DNA of 64,000 nt, taken from Janthinobacterium silvisoli (lineage in GTDB: Bacteria > Pseudomonadota > Gammaproteobacteria > Burkholderiales > Burkholderiaceae_D). The stretch lies in NCBI RefSeq assembly GCF_014200725.1, contig NZ_JACHCL010000001.1:1240001-1304000 (forward strand), in the 5' to 3' direction. The position numbers were made by a program, and so were the translations under genes. Under the pieces are notes generated by a model that saw only the letters and a list, made by a program, of their open reading frames with translations, did no database searches and had not been told where the DNA came from. Numbering within the stretch: the stretch's first letter is position 1; each line of letters begins with the position of its first letter. Positions 51,543-60,424 of the stretch are shown piece by piece.

Positions 51543-53456
51543 TTAGCTGCCCACCTGCTCGGCCATCCTTTCCTTGATCCTTGTGCTGCGCCATTGCAGG
51601 AAAGCCGCGTCGGGCCTGGCGTTAGGCATTTCCTGCTGCACCCTTTGTCCGGCTGGATTTTTACCTTCTCGCTGCGCCAGGCCGCGTATTTCTGCCCGCT
51701 GTTCAAACTTCAGGCGCGCTTCGTCTGCCGCCGTGCCCTTGGCGCTATCCATGCCCCTGGCTTCAAGCTTGCCTTGCTGGCCTTGCAAGCCACCCAACGG
51801 GATTTCATGGTCGGCAAAACGATCATCATCCGGCGAGCGCTGCTTGCCTGCGTCGCGCGATTCGCCGACCGGGTCATAGCCTTGATCGAATTCCTCGCTT
51901 TTTTGGCCAAAGCGCAAGGACTGGGGCGTAAATGGAGGCTCCAGATCGGGGGCACTCAATTCGATCTGCCACCCTTTATCGGGCGAACCGTTGGTCGGTT
52001 GCTGGGCCAGGCCCAGGCCGACGATCGTCAACGGCGCCGAGGCGATAGTCAGCACGACGGCAAGCCAGCTCTCGCTGGCGGCGATACCTTGCTTGATGGA
52101 ATAGCTCGCATACTTTTGCGCCGGAAACCAGAAACCATCACCACCAGGCTTGGGCTTGCGCCAGTGGTCTTTCCAATAATGGTAATGACCTTGCTTGCCG
52201 ACCTCAAAACCTTGCGCAAACACGCGCTGTACAAACACGCCGGCCGCATTGGTCGAGACCAGTTCGCCGCCATTCTTGCTGCCAGGCGCAAGCGAGCCGG
52301 ACAAGCCGCGCCAGCCCATGCCCTGGATGGCAATCGAGGACACCACCAGATCATGTGGATTGCAATACACGGTCACCCGGCCATACGAAGATTTTTTACC
52401 TCCCCGCTCAGCCCCGGCGATGCCATATTTTTCACGGTCTGCCGCAGCGGCAAAACCGTGCGCGGCATTGGCCATGCAGCGGTCGATGCGCTGGTCCGTC
52501 TGCAGCTCGCCCAGGCTGGCACGCTTGCGGATAATGTCAAAGAAATTCTTCAAGGTATCGATGCGCGCCTGCAAGGTCAGCCTGCCGGTGCTGCCGTCTG
52601 TGCCGCGCAGGTTGCTCCCTACCCAGTTTTCGGCGCCATTGCTTTCCAGCAAGCTGTACGGCGAATTACAGATGACATAGTTATCCGCCACGCACGCCAT
52701 AGACTGCACCGGTGGCAGGCGCGCGCCGAGAAAGGCGGCAGCCATCGCCACCATCGTGCCCTGGCTGTGGCAAACAATGGTCACGGGCACATCGGCCTGT
52801 TGCTGGCGTATGGCTTCGACCAGCTTGGCTAGCCGATAGGCGGCCAGCACGAAATAAGGACGCGGTGGGCAACTGAACACTTCCCGCTCCCCGAAAGGAT
52901 TCATGTGCTGGATCTTGTACCACAGGAAAAGACCATCGCTGAGGCCATCTTTCCACAGGTCGGCCAAGGCGCTGCAACCATTGGCAAACGGACCGCCGCC
53001 CCAGTAATCCTGTTCATTCAGATAGATTCCCTTGCCATATTTTTGCAATTCCTCGCCGCAAGCCTTGTAGCCCCAGCGAAAGCGGATCACAGGTGAAAAA
53101 GTACCGGCCTCCTGGATCAAAGTATCGGCCGACATTTCCGGGTTGATGAAGCCGTCAGCCGTGATTTCGGCGCCATAGTTCACCGGGGTCAATTCCCCAC
53201 CTTCCGGGTCGGCGTGGACCATGTGCTTGCACTCGCGCTTGAGACGCGTGTTCAAGCCCGCGCACAAACCCTGCTCGCTCTGCTGATACCACTCGCCATC
53301 GGAATTGACGCCATGTACAAAAATGATGATGCCGGGCAAGGGCAATTGCTGCAGCATGTCGTAATCACCATGGTTCGGCAGCACCGAATAACAGGATTGG
53401 GCATACATATCGACCTGCGGGTCATCGCACAGCGGTGGACGTGGATCAAAGGTCAT
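51543..53456 (-). CDS. Tle3-like T6SS phospholipase effector
   Basis: A 637-residue alpha/beta hydrolase of the Tle3/DUF3274 group. The oxyanion region FVHGVN lies at 46-51, and the nucleophile is Ser231 in VCHSQGTM. Catalytic Asp and His probably lie near YCNPHDLVVSS and in the C-terminal half. Hydrophobic residues near 475-495 may touch membranes; the last 130 residues are charged and likely flexible. Effectors of this family attack phospholipids in the periplasm of target cells. The gene starts 16 bases after the vgrG stop codon, so the spike and its cargo are encoded together. Confidence 0.88.
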   Translation of the reverse strand: MTFDPRPPLCDDPQVDMYAQSCYSVLPNHGDYDMLQQLPLPGIIIFVHGVNSDGEWYQQSEQGLCAGLNTRLKRECKHMVHADPEGGELTPVNYGAEITADGFINPEMSADTLIQEAGTFSPVIRFRWGYKACGEELQKYGKGIYLNEQDYWGGGPFANGCSALADLWKDGLSDGLFLWYKIQHMNPFGEREVFSCPPRPYFVLAAYRLAKLVEAIRQQQADVPVTIVCHSQGTMVAMAAAFLGARLPPVQSMACVADNYVICNSPYSLLESNGAENWVGSNLRGTDGSTGRLTLQARIDTLKNFFDIIRKRASLGELQTDQRIDRCMANAAHGFAAAADREKYGIAGAERGGKKSSYGRVTVYCNPHDLVVSSIAIQGMGWRGLSGSLAPGSKNGGELVSTNAAGVFVQRVFAQGFEVGKQGHYHYWKDHWRKPKPGGDGFWFPAQKYASYSIKQGIAASESWLAVVLTIASAPLTIVGLGLAQQPTNGSPDKGWQIELSAPDLEPPFTPQSLRFGQKSEEFDQGYDPVGESRDAGKQRSPDDDRFADHEIPLGGLQGQQGKLEARGMDSAKGTAADEARLKFEQRAEIRGLAQREGKNPAGQRVQQEMPNARPDAAFLQWRSTRIKERMAEQVGS

Positions 53457-53472
53457 GGCGATACGCCCCTGC

Positions 53473-55230
53473 TCAGTAACGGCGCACGAAAAAAAAGGTC
53501 TTCAGTTTTTGCAAATGGTCGCTCAGCACCTTTGGTCCGCGCCCATCGCCGCCACTTGTACCCGTCAAGGGACTATCGCCCTCGCGTTCGATATGCGCCT
53601 GCGCACCTTCCACGGGCAAGCCATCGGTGGGACGCAACAAGCGCGGAGTGCGGCCCAGATCGCCTTCGCTGAAAACCGGTAGTTCCCCCTTCATGCTGCC
53701 CGGACCATTCCAGTGATGACCATCGGTCTTGACCGTCAGCGCGCCCGGCCCGCCCAGTTCCACCGCGCCACCCGACAATTTCAGATACGCGCCGCCGGCC
53801 GTCATGAAAGTGATCTCATCTTGCGCCACGCCCAGCAAGCGCGTGCCGGCCGTCAATTTCATTTCCTTGGCGGCATCGGCTTGCAGCGCATCATGCTGGC
53901 TTTGCAGCAAGAACTTGCCGAAATGGGCCACTTGTACGATACCGTCCTTGTGGGCAAACAAGGAAATACCTTTGCCTGCATTCACATTGCAGCGCTGCGC
54001 CGCAGTCAGTTGCAGATGCTGCTGGGCGACCAGGTCAATATTCGCGCCCGCGTGAGTGGCGATGGTCTTGGGCGTGCTCAGCGCCACACCGTCCGGCGCT
54101 GTGATGCTGATGGTGGCTTTATCTGCAGCAACGTCGGCGCTCAATGTTTGGCTGCCTGCAGGGTCCAGCGCCAGCGCTTGATGCTGGGCGGCAAACTCTC
54201 CCAGCGAACTGAATAATTCCAGGCACTCCTTCATCAAGCTCAGATGTTCAGCGCTGTCGGGTTGCTTGCCCTGCGCATCGATTCTTTTCCAGGCCGAAAT
54301 CAACAGCGAACGGGCCGTGCGCAAGCTGCCGCTGGCGTCGCTGCGCAATTCAAAACCATCGCCGCGCTGCTGGCCCGCACCGTCACTGCGCGGCTCGACC
54401 AGATAACCGAGGTTCAGCTGCGTGACCGCCTGGTCGCTGGCCAGCTGGGCGCTGATCTGCGATGGCGTATCGTCAAAGCACAGCTGGTTGCCGCGTGCGC
54501 CCTTTATTTCGCGGCTGCGCATTCCAGCAAGATAACGGTTGCCGGGCAAGCCGCCACGCTGGCTCAGGCCTGGCGGCATGCCCACGGCGTTGTACAGCTG
54601 ACCGATGATGATGGGCTGATCAGGATCGCCACCGAGAAAATCGACCAGCACTTCCGTGCCGATGCGCGGCAGGGTCAAAGTGCCGCACTGCTGATTGGAA
54701 CCTGGACCATTGCCGGTCCAGCTGAAGGCCACGCGTACCCAGGCCGAATCGCGTTCCGTGTCGGATGCGCCGGAACCGTTGGCATGCGCATGGTCCTGCA
54801 CCCGCGTGGCGCCAAAACGCAGCTTGACCCTGCCCAGCGCATCGCAATGTACCTCTTCGCCGGCCGGCCCCACCACCAGCGCGCTTTGCAGGCGCACAAC
54901 CGGCAGGTCGCTGCGCACATCGTAGCCCGGCACGATCTCGATGCCGCGCCGCACACAGGTAAAACGGCTGCGGTAGCGCAAGGCCGAGGCGGCTTCAATC
55001 ACGCCCGGCGGCGCCAAGCCATGATCCACAGGCCAGCCGCTCTGGGAAAACAGACGCTCTATCCTCGCGTCGAGGCCTTTCGGCAAGTTGTTGCTGGCCA
55101 AAACGCTGACCGCCGTAAGGACGAAGCAACGCTCGGCCGCAGGATGGCTATCGATCTCGGCATGCCCTTCCAGGCTGAACCATTGGCCCGCACAAAAGTC
55201 GCGCACGCATGCCTCGGGCGACCGGCACAT
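53473..55230 (-). CDS. VgrG spike protein, 5'-truncated
   Basis: A 585-residue protein lacking the first 300 or so residues of a normal VgrG, which form most of the gp27-like base. Homology begins abruptly near VRDFCAGQWFSLEGHAEID. The gp5-like OB domain follows (GRVKLRFGA, SAWVRVAFSW, PRIGTEVLVDFLGGDPDQPIIIG), then the DUF2345 beta-helix (TISITAPDGVALSTP, GKGISLFAHKDG). An in-frame stop lies just upstream of the ATG at 55230. Without the base domain, trimer assembly on Hcp is doubtful, so this may be a pseudogene or an orphan tail. The break lies beside the divergent kinase gene. Confidence 0.85.
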   Translation of the reverse strand: MCRSPEACVRDFCAGQWFSLEGHAEIDSHPAAERCFVLTAVSVLASNNLPKGLDARIERLFSQSGWPVDHGLAPPGVIEAASALRYRSRFTCVRRGIEIVPGYDVRSDLPVVRLQSALVVGPAGEEVHCDALGRVKLRFGATRVQDHAHANGSGASDTERDSAWVRVAFSWTGNGPGSNQQCGTLTLPRIGTEVLVDFLGGDPDQPIIIGQLYNAVGMPPGLSQRGGLPGNRYLAGMRSREIKGARGNQLCFDDTPSQISAQLASDQAVTQLNLGYLVEPRSDGAGQQRGDGFELRSDASGSLRTARSLLISAWKRIDAQGKQPDSAEHLSLMKECLELFSSLGEFAAQHQALALDPAGSQTLSADVAADKATISITAPDGVALSTPKTIATHAGANIDLVAQQHLQLTAAQRCNVNAGKGISLFAHKDGIVQVAHFGKFLLQSQHDALQADAAKEMKLTAGTRLLGVAQDEITFMTAGGAYLKLSGGAVELGGPGALTVKTDGHHWNGPGSMKGELPVFSEGDLGRTPRLLRPTDGLPVEGAQAHIEREGDSPLTGTSGGDGRGPKVLSDHLQKLKTFFFVRRY

Positions 55231-55369
55231 GCTGGTACGGCCCCATCCGCATTATTGAGGAAGGCGATGAGACAGAAATTGCGTTTGGACAAAATGGCAG
55301 GGATGGCCCGGCAAGCAACACCGAAAAACCTTCCAGCCTGGCATTTTGTTCATTCCTTGCCAATATTAA

Positions 55370-55398
55370 TTGACTTATGCGAAACAATCGTTTTAAAT
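55370..55398 (+). promoter_or_regulatory. Promoter of the Ser/Thr kinase gene
   Basis: TTGACT (55370-55375), a 17-base spacer and TTAAAT (55393-55398). A second -10-like TATAAT lies at 55411-55416. The region 55360-55440 is AT-rich compared with its surroundings. Confidence 0.5.
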
Positions 55399-55464
55399 CA
55401 GTATGTTACTTATAATCAATCATCTTGCGCATTCGAACACATTCGATGCTTGGTGCACAGGTTG

Positions 55465-57705
55465 ATGCACTCTCAGCCAAGGTATATGGAATTGCTCGAT
55501 CCCCTGCGTCAGCCCGCGTTGCAAGACGGCAATATCAGCGAGCACTATGAAGTGCGCCGCTTGCTGGGCGAAGGAGGTTTCGGCCATGTATTCGAAGCCT
55601 GGGACGCCAAGCTGTGCCGTAGCGTGGCGCTGAAGCGCCTGAAACCGCAAGCCGATGTCGTCCATCCTGAAAAACTGATCAATGAGGCGCGCCTGGCTGC
55701 GTCGCTGCGCCATGCCGCCTTCGTGCGCATCTTTTCCATCGAGGGACAAGGCACGGGCCAATCCATCGTCATGGAACTGGTTGAAGGCCAGACGCTGGGG
55801 CAATTCATGCATAGCGGCGGCGCCACCACGGAAGCGGCGCTCGATATCGCCTACCAGATCGCCGACGCCATGGACGAGGCGCACGCCATGGACCTGGTGC
55901 ATGGCGATCTGAAACCATCGAATCTGATGCTGGAAGCGAACGGCAAGGTGCGCATCCTCGACTTCGGCCTGGCCCGCCACATGGACCCGCAAGCCACGCA
56001 AACGACCACCCTGTGCGACTTGCAGGGCACCATCGCCTACATGGCGCCCGAGCGCCTGATGGGCCGCCTGCCCGACACGCGCGGCGACGTCTACGCACTG
56101 GGCGCCATGCTGTACGAAATGCTGGCCGGCCAGCGCCACTTCGCCCACCTGAACGGCCTGGCCCTGGCCGCCGCCCACATGCAGGCGACAGAACCGTGGC
56201 CCGACCTGCCCGACACCGTTCCGCCCGCCATCAACGCCCTGGTGCGCGCCATGACCGCCTACGAGCCAGCCGACCGCCCGCGCACCATGCGCGATGTGCG
56301 CGAGGCGATAGCGGCACAACGCGCATCGGTGACGCTCACAAACGCGCAAGTGACCGAAGTCAAACCTGTCAAAGCGCCTGCGTCAATTGCCATCCGTCTG
56401 CAAGTTCCCATCAAGCGCGCCCTGCTAGCAGCTGGCGCCCTCGTCGTGCTGATGCTATGTGTTTGGCAAGGACCTAAGCTAGCGGAGTCCATGCGTAGTC
56501 ATCAGGCTGCTGCACGGTTTTCCGAAATAGCCGCGATGACGGCCGGCATGGATGCCTTGCGGGTATTCGACCTTGACACCAGCCAGAAGCTACCGCTTGA
56601 GCAATTCACGGCCGTGCTACAACATAACCCTACCAACGCAGCGGCGGCCGCCGGCCTGTCACTGGCATCGAGCCTGCGCTATATCGGCGAGGGCCGTGAC
56701 GACACTTGGCTGCAACGGGCCGATGTCAGCGCAAAACAAGCGCTGGCGGCTGATGACCAATTGGCGCTTGCCCACGTAGCGCAAAGCTGGGCTTACGAAT
56801 TCCAAGGCAAGAAAGAGGAAGCATTGCGAGAAGCAACCATTGCACTCAATCTGGAACCGAACAATTTTCTGGGCATGTATGGCAAAGCACGGCTATACGT
56901 TATCGACCACAAGTTTGATCTGGCAAAGAACATACTTGATCAGGCCATAGCCGCCTATCCACACGAGCACGTATTTGTTTCTCTGCTTGGATACATGTAT
57001 TACAAGAAAGATGATTACGTCAGAGCAGAGCAAGCGTTCCGCAAAAGCATAAGCATGAGCCCTCAATCTCCAATAACTTATGCGTATTTAAATGCAGCGC
57101 TGCTACGACAAAATCGCAGTGACGAAGCACTGCAGGTATTGCAACAGGGACTGCAAATCAGTCCTCATTGGGAACTGTACACTAACCTAGGTACATCCCT
57201 GTTTGCCAAAGGTAACTATCTGGGCGCAGTCCAAGCATTTGAAAATGCCGTCTCCGAAAAAAAAGGCGGTCCCGGTATCTATTTGCTATGGGCTAACTTA
57301 GCCGACGCGCAACGCTGGATACCTAGCCAGACACAGGCATCAAAAGAATCGTATCACCGAGCTATTGCCTTACTACAGCCATTACTTGATCGTATGCCCA
57401 ACGATACCACTATCAATTCACGCATGGCGCTCTACCAGGCTTATACGGAAGAGAAACAACATGCATTGATCAGAGTAAAACATGCTCTCAGCTTGGGGCC
57501 TGAAGTGGCAGACGTTCAATTTCGTGCTGCCCTCACGTATGAACTGATAGGCCAGCGCGCTGAAGCACTTGACGCGTTATTTAAGGCAAGCAAACTCGGC
57601 TACCCCATCAATCTGATCGAGTCTGCACCTGATCTTTTGAACATGCGGCGCGACAGTCGCTACCAACAATTTCTCATCAACCTGGAAAGAGACAGTAAAA
57701 AATGA
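55465..57705 (+). CDS. Receptor-like Ser/Thr protein kinase with TPR domain
   Basis: A 746-residue Hanks-type kinase. The Gly-rich loop is LGEGGFGHVFEAWD (34-47), the catalytic Lys57 is in VALKRL, then HGDLKPSN with Asp148 (HGD instead of HRD), DFG at 166-168 and APE at 194-196. One membrane helix spans about 319-334. The extracytoplasmic part (about 370-746) is made of TPR-like repeats (ATIALNLEPNNFLGMYGKARL, AEQAFRKSISMSPQSPI). The start is the ATG at 55465 or 55486, both with weak ribosome sites. It overlaps the next gene as ATGA, so the two are coupled. The TPR sensor may bind a periplasmic partner. Confidence 0.9.
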   Translation: MHSQPRYMELLDPLRQPALQDGNISEHYEVRRLLGEGGFGHVFEAWDAKLCRSVALKRLKPQADVVHPEKLINEARLAASLRHAAFVRIFSIEGQGTGQSIVMELVEGQTLGQFMHSGGATTEAALDIAYQIADAMDEAHAMDLVHGDLKPSNLMLEANGKVRILDFGLARHMDPQATQTTTLCDLQGTIAYMAPERLMGRLPDTRGDVYALGAMLYEMLAGQRHFAHLNGLALAAAHMQATEPWPDLPDTVPPAINALVRAMTAYEPADRPRTMRDVREAIAAQRASVTLTNAQVTEVKPVKAPASIAIRLQVPIKRALLAAGALVVLMLCVWQGPKLAESMRSHQAAARFSEIAAMTAGMDALRVFDLDTSQKLPLEQFTAVLQHNPTNAAAAAGLSLASSLRYIGEGRDDTWLQRADVSAKQALAADDQLALAHVAQSWAYEFQGKKEEALREATIALNLEPNNFLGMYGKARLYVIDHKFDLAKNILDQAIAAYPHEHVFVSLLGYMYYKKDDYVRAEQAFRKSISMSPQSPITYAYLNAALLRQNRSDEALQVLQQGLQISPHWELYTNLGTSLFAKGNYLGAVQAFENAVSEKKGGPGIYLLWANLADAQRWIPSQTQASKESYHRAIALLQPLLDRMPNDTTINSRMALYQAYTEEKQHALIRVKHALSLGPEVADVQFRAALTYELIGQRAEALDALFKASKLGYPINLIESAPDLLNMRRDSRYQQFLINLERDSKK

Positions 57706-58259
57706 CGCCTGTAAGCCCTTGGATGAAGTTATCCGTACATTTTGATGTAGATCAAATTACCAACCAGCTCGACTACAGCTTTACCTCCTGCGATGGCACG
57801 GCCGATCCTCGTCACGGCCCCTATATGGGTGGCGTACACTTCCAGAAAGGCCAGCATGTTTATCTTGATGTTACTTGCTGTGGCTCGAAGGAAAGCGGGT
57901 TCACCTCATTCCAGATCGTCGATTGTTGCATCATCACCGTGCCGCAACTGACACAAATCGGGCCGAAAGTACCAACCATTTACTCTCCACCATCGCCATT
58001 TTTACAAGCCGTAGGAGCAACCTATCATTTGCCGCTGGATTTCGAAATCCAGCAGCTGTTGGGCGAACCGGAACTGCCTGCCCTGCGCCATATTCGCCAG
58101 GAATGGAAACACAACCTGGACGTGGGATATGCAAACGGCCGCTGGGAACTTTCCTTCGTCATTACCGTACGTATCATGCGTGGTGAGGACGTTCAACCAG
58201 AACTGCGAGTCTTCTCCTTCGATCCGGAAAGCTCGGTCGGCGGTAGCAGTAGCTGGTAA
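57702..58259 (+). CDS. Uncharacterised protein co-translated with the kinase
   Basis: A 185-residue protein whose ATG overlaps the kinase stop (57702-57705). It has no signal peptide or membrane helix. It is rich in beta-strand-like and Cys-containing segments: FTSCDGT, GGVHFQKGQHVYLDVTCCGS and FQIVDCCIITVPQ, with a Ser/Gly-rich end. It could be a kinase substrate or regulator, or an accessory of the neighbouring T6SS module. No known family is recognised. Confidence 0.75.
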   Translation: MTPVSPWMKLSVHFDVDQITNQLDYSFTSCDGTADPRHGPYMGGVHFQKGQHVYLDVTCCGSKESGFTSFQIVDCCIITVPQLTQIGPKVPTIYSPPSPFLQAVGATYHLPLDFEIQQLLGEPELPALRHIRQEWKHNLDVGYANGRWELSFVITVRIMRGEDVQPELRVFSFDPESSVGGSSSW

Positions 58260-58731
58260 TCTGCGCCCGCATCCACGCGTCGTGCGCCGATTCCACCTCT
58301 GGCTGCAATGAATGGAAGTCCCAGTTCACTTGGAATGCGACGAAAAGCCAGGTAACAACCTACCTGCAAGTTCGGTAGGTGCATCGTCTGGCAAGCGTAG
58401 CGTGCCCGATACACGGCGATGAGGCTAGCATCGCACGCGTCGTCACAACCCTAAAACATATAGCCGCACCAACAATTATCGGTGCGGCTTTTTTCTTGGC
58501 TATTCCTACGCAACCACAGCAAGACCATATGGGTTTTGTTGCTGCTTGGCTACGTGTCTCTCTGTACCCAGATCCCGATGCGCGCTTCCCAAAAAATAAA
58601 TTTCCCCCCACGCGTGTGCGGCGCTTTTCTTTCTCTATAATATATTGCGCCATGGAAACATTTGCATTTATTGCTTTTGTTTCTTAAGTACATAATATTT
58701 CACCAACCACATCTTGCGAGATCGCCATCAT
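58260..58731. other. Intergenic region without recognised gene
   Basis: The gap between the kinase operon and the lipoprotein gene contains the terminator at 58462 and a small hairpin (ACCTACC/GGTAGGT around 58350-58380). Open frames here have no ribosome site and no recognisable sequence. The last 80 bases are AT-rich and should hold the next promoter. Confidence 0.5.
58462..58494 (+). terminator. Rho-independent terminator after the kinase operon
   Basis: AGCCGCACC (58462-58470) and GGTGCGGCT (58481-58489) with a 10-base loop, followed by a T-run. The hairpin is strong and could work for both strands. Confidence 0.85.
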
Positions 58732-59748
58732 ATGAGCACCTTCTTCGAACTGGAAAACCAGCGCCGCAGGCAATGGTTGAAATTGCTTGCTGCCTCCGCC
58801 GCTGCAGGCGGACTGAGCGCTTGTGGCGGGGGTGGCACAAGTACCCCTGCTGCGCTCGCCGGCAACGCCCCGGTCAACGTTCCCGCGCCGCCTGTCACTC
58901 CTGCAACACCGGTAACGCCCGTCAACCCGGCGCCGCAGCCAACCCCTACCCTGGCGGCGCCGAAAAGCGCCAAGCGCGGCATCGCCTATGACTTGTCGGA
59001 CCCGGCCGATTTTTCGGCGCTGTTGCCTGGCGTGAGCTGGTGGTATAACTGGGGTAGCCGTCCCAATAGCGCGGTGCCGAGCGATTACGCCACGCGCTAC
59101 AACATGGATTATTATCCGATGCTGTGGAATGGCAACTTCAACGATGCCGACACCGTGGCTTATCTGAAGGCCACCCCTGGCATCAAATACTTGCTGCTGC
59201 TGAACGAACCGAACCTGACGGACCAGGCCAATTTGACGCCGCAACAAGCTGCCGCCCTGTGGCCCCGCTACGAAGCAATAGCCGCCAGTACCGGCGTCAA
59301 GCTGGTCGGACCTGCCATCACTTGGGGCACCATGCCGGGCTTCAGCGATCCGGTGGTCTGGCTGGACGCCTTTTACGCCGCCTACCAGTCCGCCAATAAC
59401 GGCCGCAATCCGCAGATCGACTACCTGGCGTTTCACTGGTATGACTATGGCCTGGGCGGCCAGCTCGATCGCCTGCTGAAATATGGCAAGCCGTTCTGGG
59501 TCACGGAAATGGCCAACTGGCATAGCCAGAATGACGGTGCTCAAATCGATACGGTGGAAAAACAGAAGGCGCAGATGGCCGAGATGGTGGCCCTGTGCGA
59601 AGGCCGTGCCGATGTGTTCCGCTACGCCTGGTTTATCGGCCGCATGAGTCCCGATCCGCATTTCACCAGCTTGTTGGGCGCCAGCGGCCAGTTGACGGCG
59701 CTGGGGCAATATTATCTCTCCTTGCCTTTTAATACTGCCAAGCAATAA
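58732..59748 (+). CDS. GH128-like glycoside hydrolase lipoprotein
   Basis: A 338-residue lipoprotein. The N-terminus has RRRQWLK before a hydrophobic stretch and the lipobox LSAC (Cys31), a signal resembling a twin-arginine one. A Pro/Thr-rich linker (about 40-76) leads to the catalytic domain: SWWYNWGSRP, Glu159 in LLLLNEPN, FHWYDYG and Glu259 in FWVTEMANW. This is the Asl1-like/GH128 domain; characterised members are endo-beta-1,3-glucanases. The start is the ATG at 58732. The enzyme probably works at the cell surface on fungal or algal glucan. Confidence 0.88.
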   Translation: MSTFFELENQRRRQWLKLLAASAAAGGLSACGGGGTSTPAALAGNAPVNVPAPPVTPATPVTPVNPAPQPTPTLAAPKSAKRGIAYDLSDPADFSALLPGVSWWYNWGSRPNSAVPSDYATRYNMDYYPMLWNGNFNDADTVAYLKATPGIKYLLLLNEPNLTDQANLTPQQAAALWPRYEAIAASTGVKLVGPAITWGTMPGFSDPVVWLDAFYAAYQSANNGRNPQIDYLAFHWYDYGLGGQLDRLLKYGKPFWVTEMANWHSQNDGAQIDTVEKQKAQMAEMVALCEGRADVFRYAWFIGRMSPDPHFTSLLGASGQLTALGQYYLSLPFNTAKQ

Positions 59749-59760
59749 GTTCAACAACAA

Positions 59761-59787
59761 GCCCGCGCCGCTTTCCAGGGCGCGGGC
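59761..59787. terminator. Hairpin between convergent genes
   Basis: GCCCGCGCC (59761-59769) and GGCGCGGGC (59779-59787) form a strong 9-bp stem between the genes ending at 59748 and 59798. T-runs are weak, so it is a likely but imperfect bidirectional terminator. Confidence 0.6.
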
Positions 59788-59797
59788 CTGCCTCCAT

Positions 59798-60331
59798 TTA
59801 CTTCTGCAAGCTCACCACGCCACAGGCCAGGCGCGCGCCCGAATTGCCGGTCGGCTGCGTCTGCAAATCATCGGCGACCGCATGCAAAATCACGCTATGG
59901 CCAGCCAGTGCATTCGGCGCAGCCGGGTCCAGGGTCAGTTGGCTCAGTGGAATATCGATGATGAAATCCACATTGCCATTGGCGTCTGCAGTCACGTTGC
60001 CAAAGTCGCCCACATGGTGGTGCATGGCGTGCGGGCCGCCATGTTCTTCCTTGGTCGGATTGAAATGGCCACCGGCGCTGCTGCCATCGGCCGAGCTGCA
60101 ATCGCCATGTTCGTGCACGTGGAAACCGTGCAAGCCCGGCGGTACGCCTTGCGCATGCAGCGACACGCTCAAATGGTCGGCCTGCTGCACCACCGTCAGC
60201 AGACCAGTGGCGGTATTGCCCGCCGTCGGCTTGAGTTGCGCCTGGGCAGTCGGCAAGTTGGCGGGCGTTGTGGCGCAGGCGCTCAGTGCGAATGCGCTCA
60301 AGCACATCATGGCATGGGGGAGAAATTTCAT
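59798..60331 (-). CDS. sodC: Cu/Zn superoxide dismutase lipoprotein
   Basis: A 177-residue periplasmic lipoprotein (lipobox LSAC, Cys19). Copper ligands His71 and His73 lie in GFHVHEHGDC, with His89 in GGHFNP and the later His145 in AGHSVILH. The zinc-loop residues HHHVGDFGN follow, and Cys78-Cys170 can form the usual disulfide. It dismutates superoxide in the cell envelope. The ATG at 60331 is preceded by AAGGA at 6 bases; a longer frame to 60421 lacks a ribosome site. It is transcribed away from the adjacent LysR start region. Confidence 0.95.
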   Translation of the reverse strand: MKFLPHAMMCLSAFALSACATTPANLPTAQAQLKPTAGNTATGLLTVVQQADHLSVSLHAQGVPPGLHGFHVHEHGDCSSADGSSAGGHFNPTKEEHGGPHAMHHHVGDFGNVTADANGNVDFIIDIPLSQLTLDPAAPNALAGHSVILHAVADDLQTQPTGNSGARLACGVVSLQK

Positions 60332-60424
60332 CGTGGATCCTTGAAAGTCGGTTGAAGTAGGCCGCGGCACGGTTATGGACCAGAACAGTCGCTGGCGTAT
60401 AACCGTATATGCCGGCAACACCGA

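Noticed and set aside
55209..55373. A 54-codon plus-strand frame with protein-like composition (GPIRIIEEGDETEIAFGQNG)
   Set aside because: It overlaps the 5' end of the truncated VgrG, has no ribosome site, and I recognise no family. It could be a remnant of a lost gene, but the support is too thin.
54244..55464. Upstream extension of the kinase frame by about 407 codons
   Set aside because: It lies antisense to the VgrG gene, has no recognisable sequence, and the kinase promoter at 55370 lies inside it.
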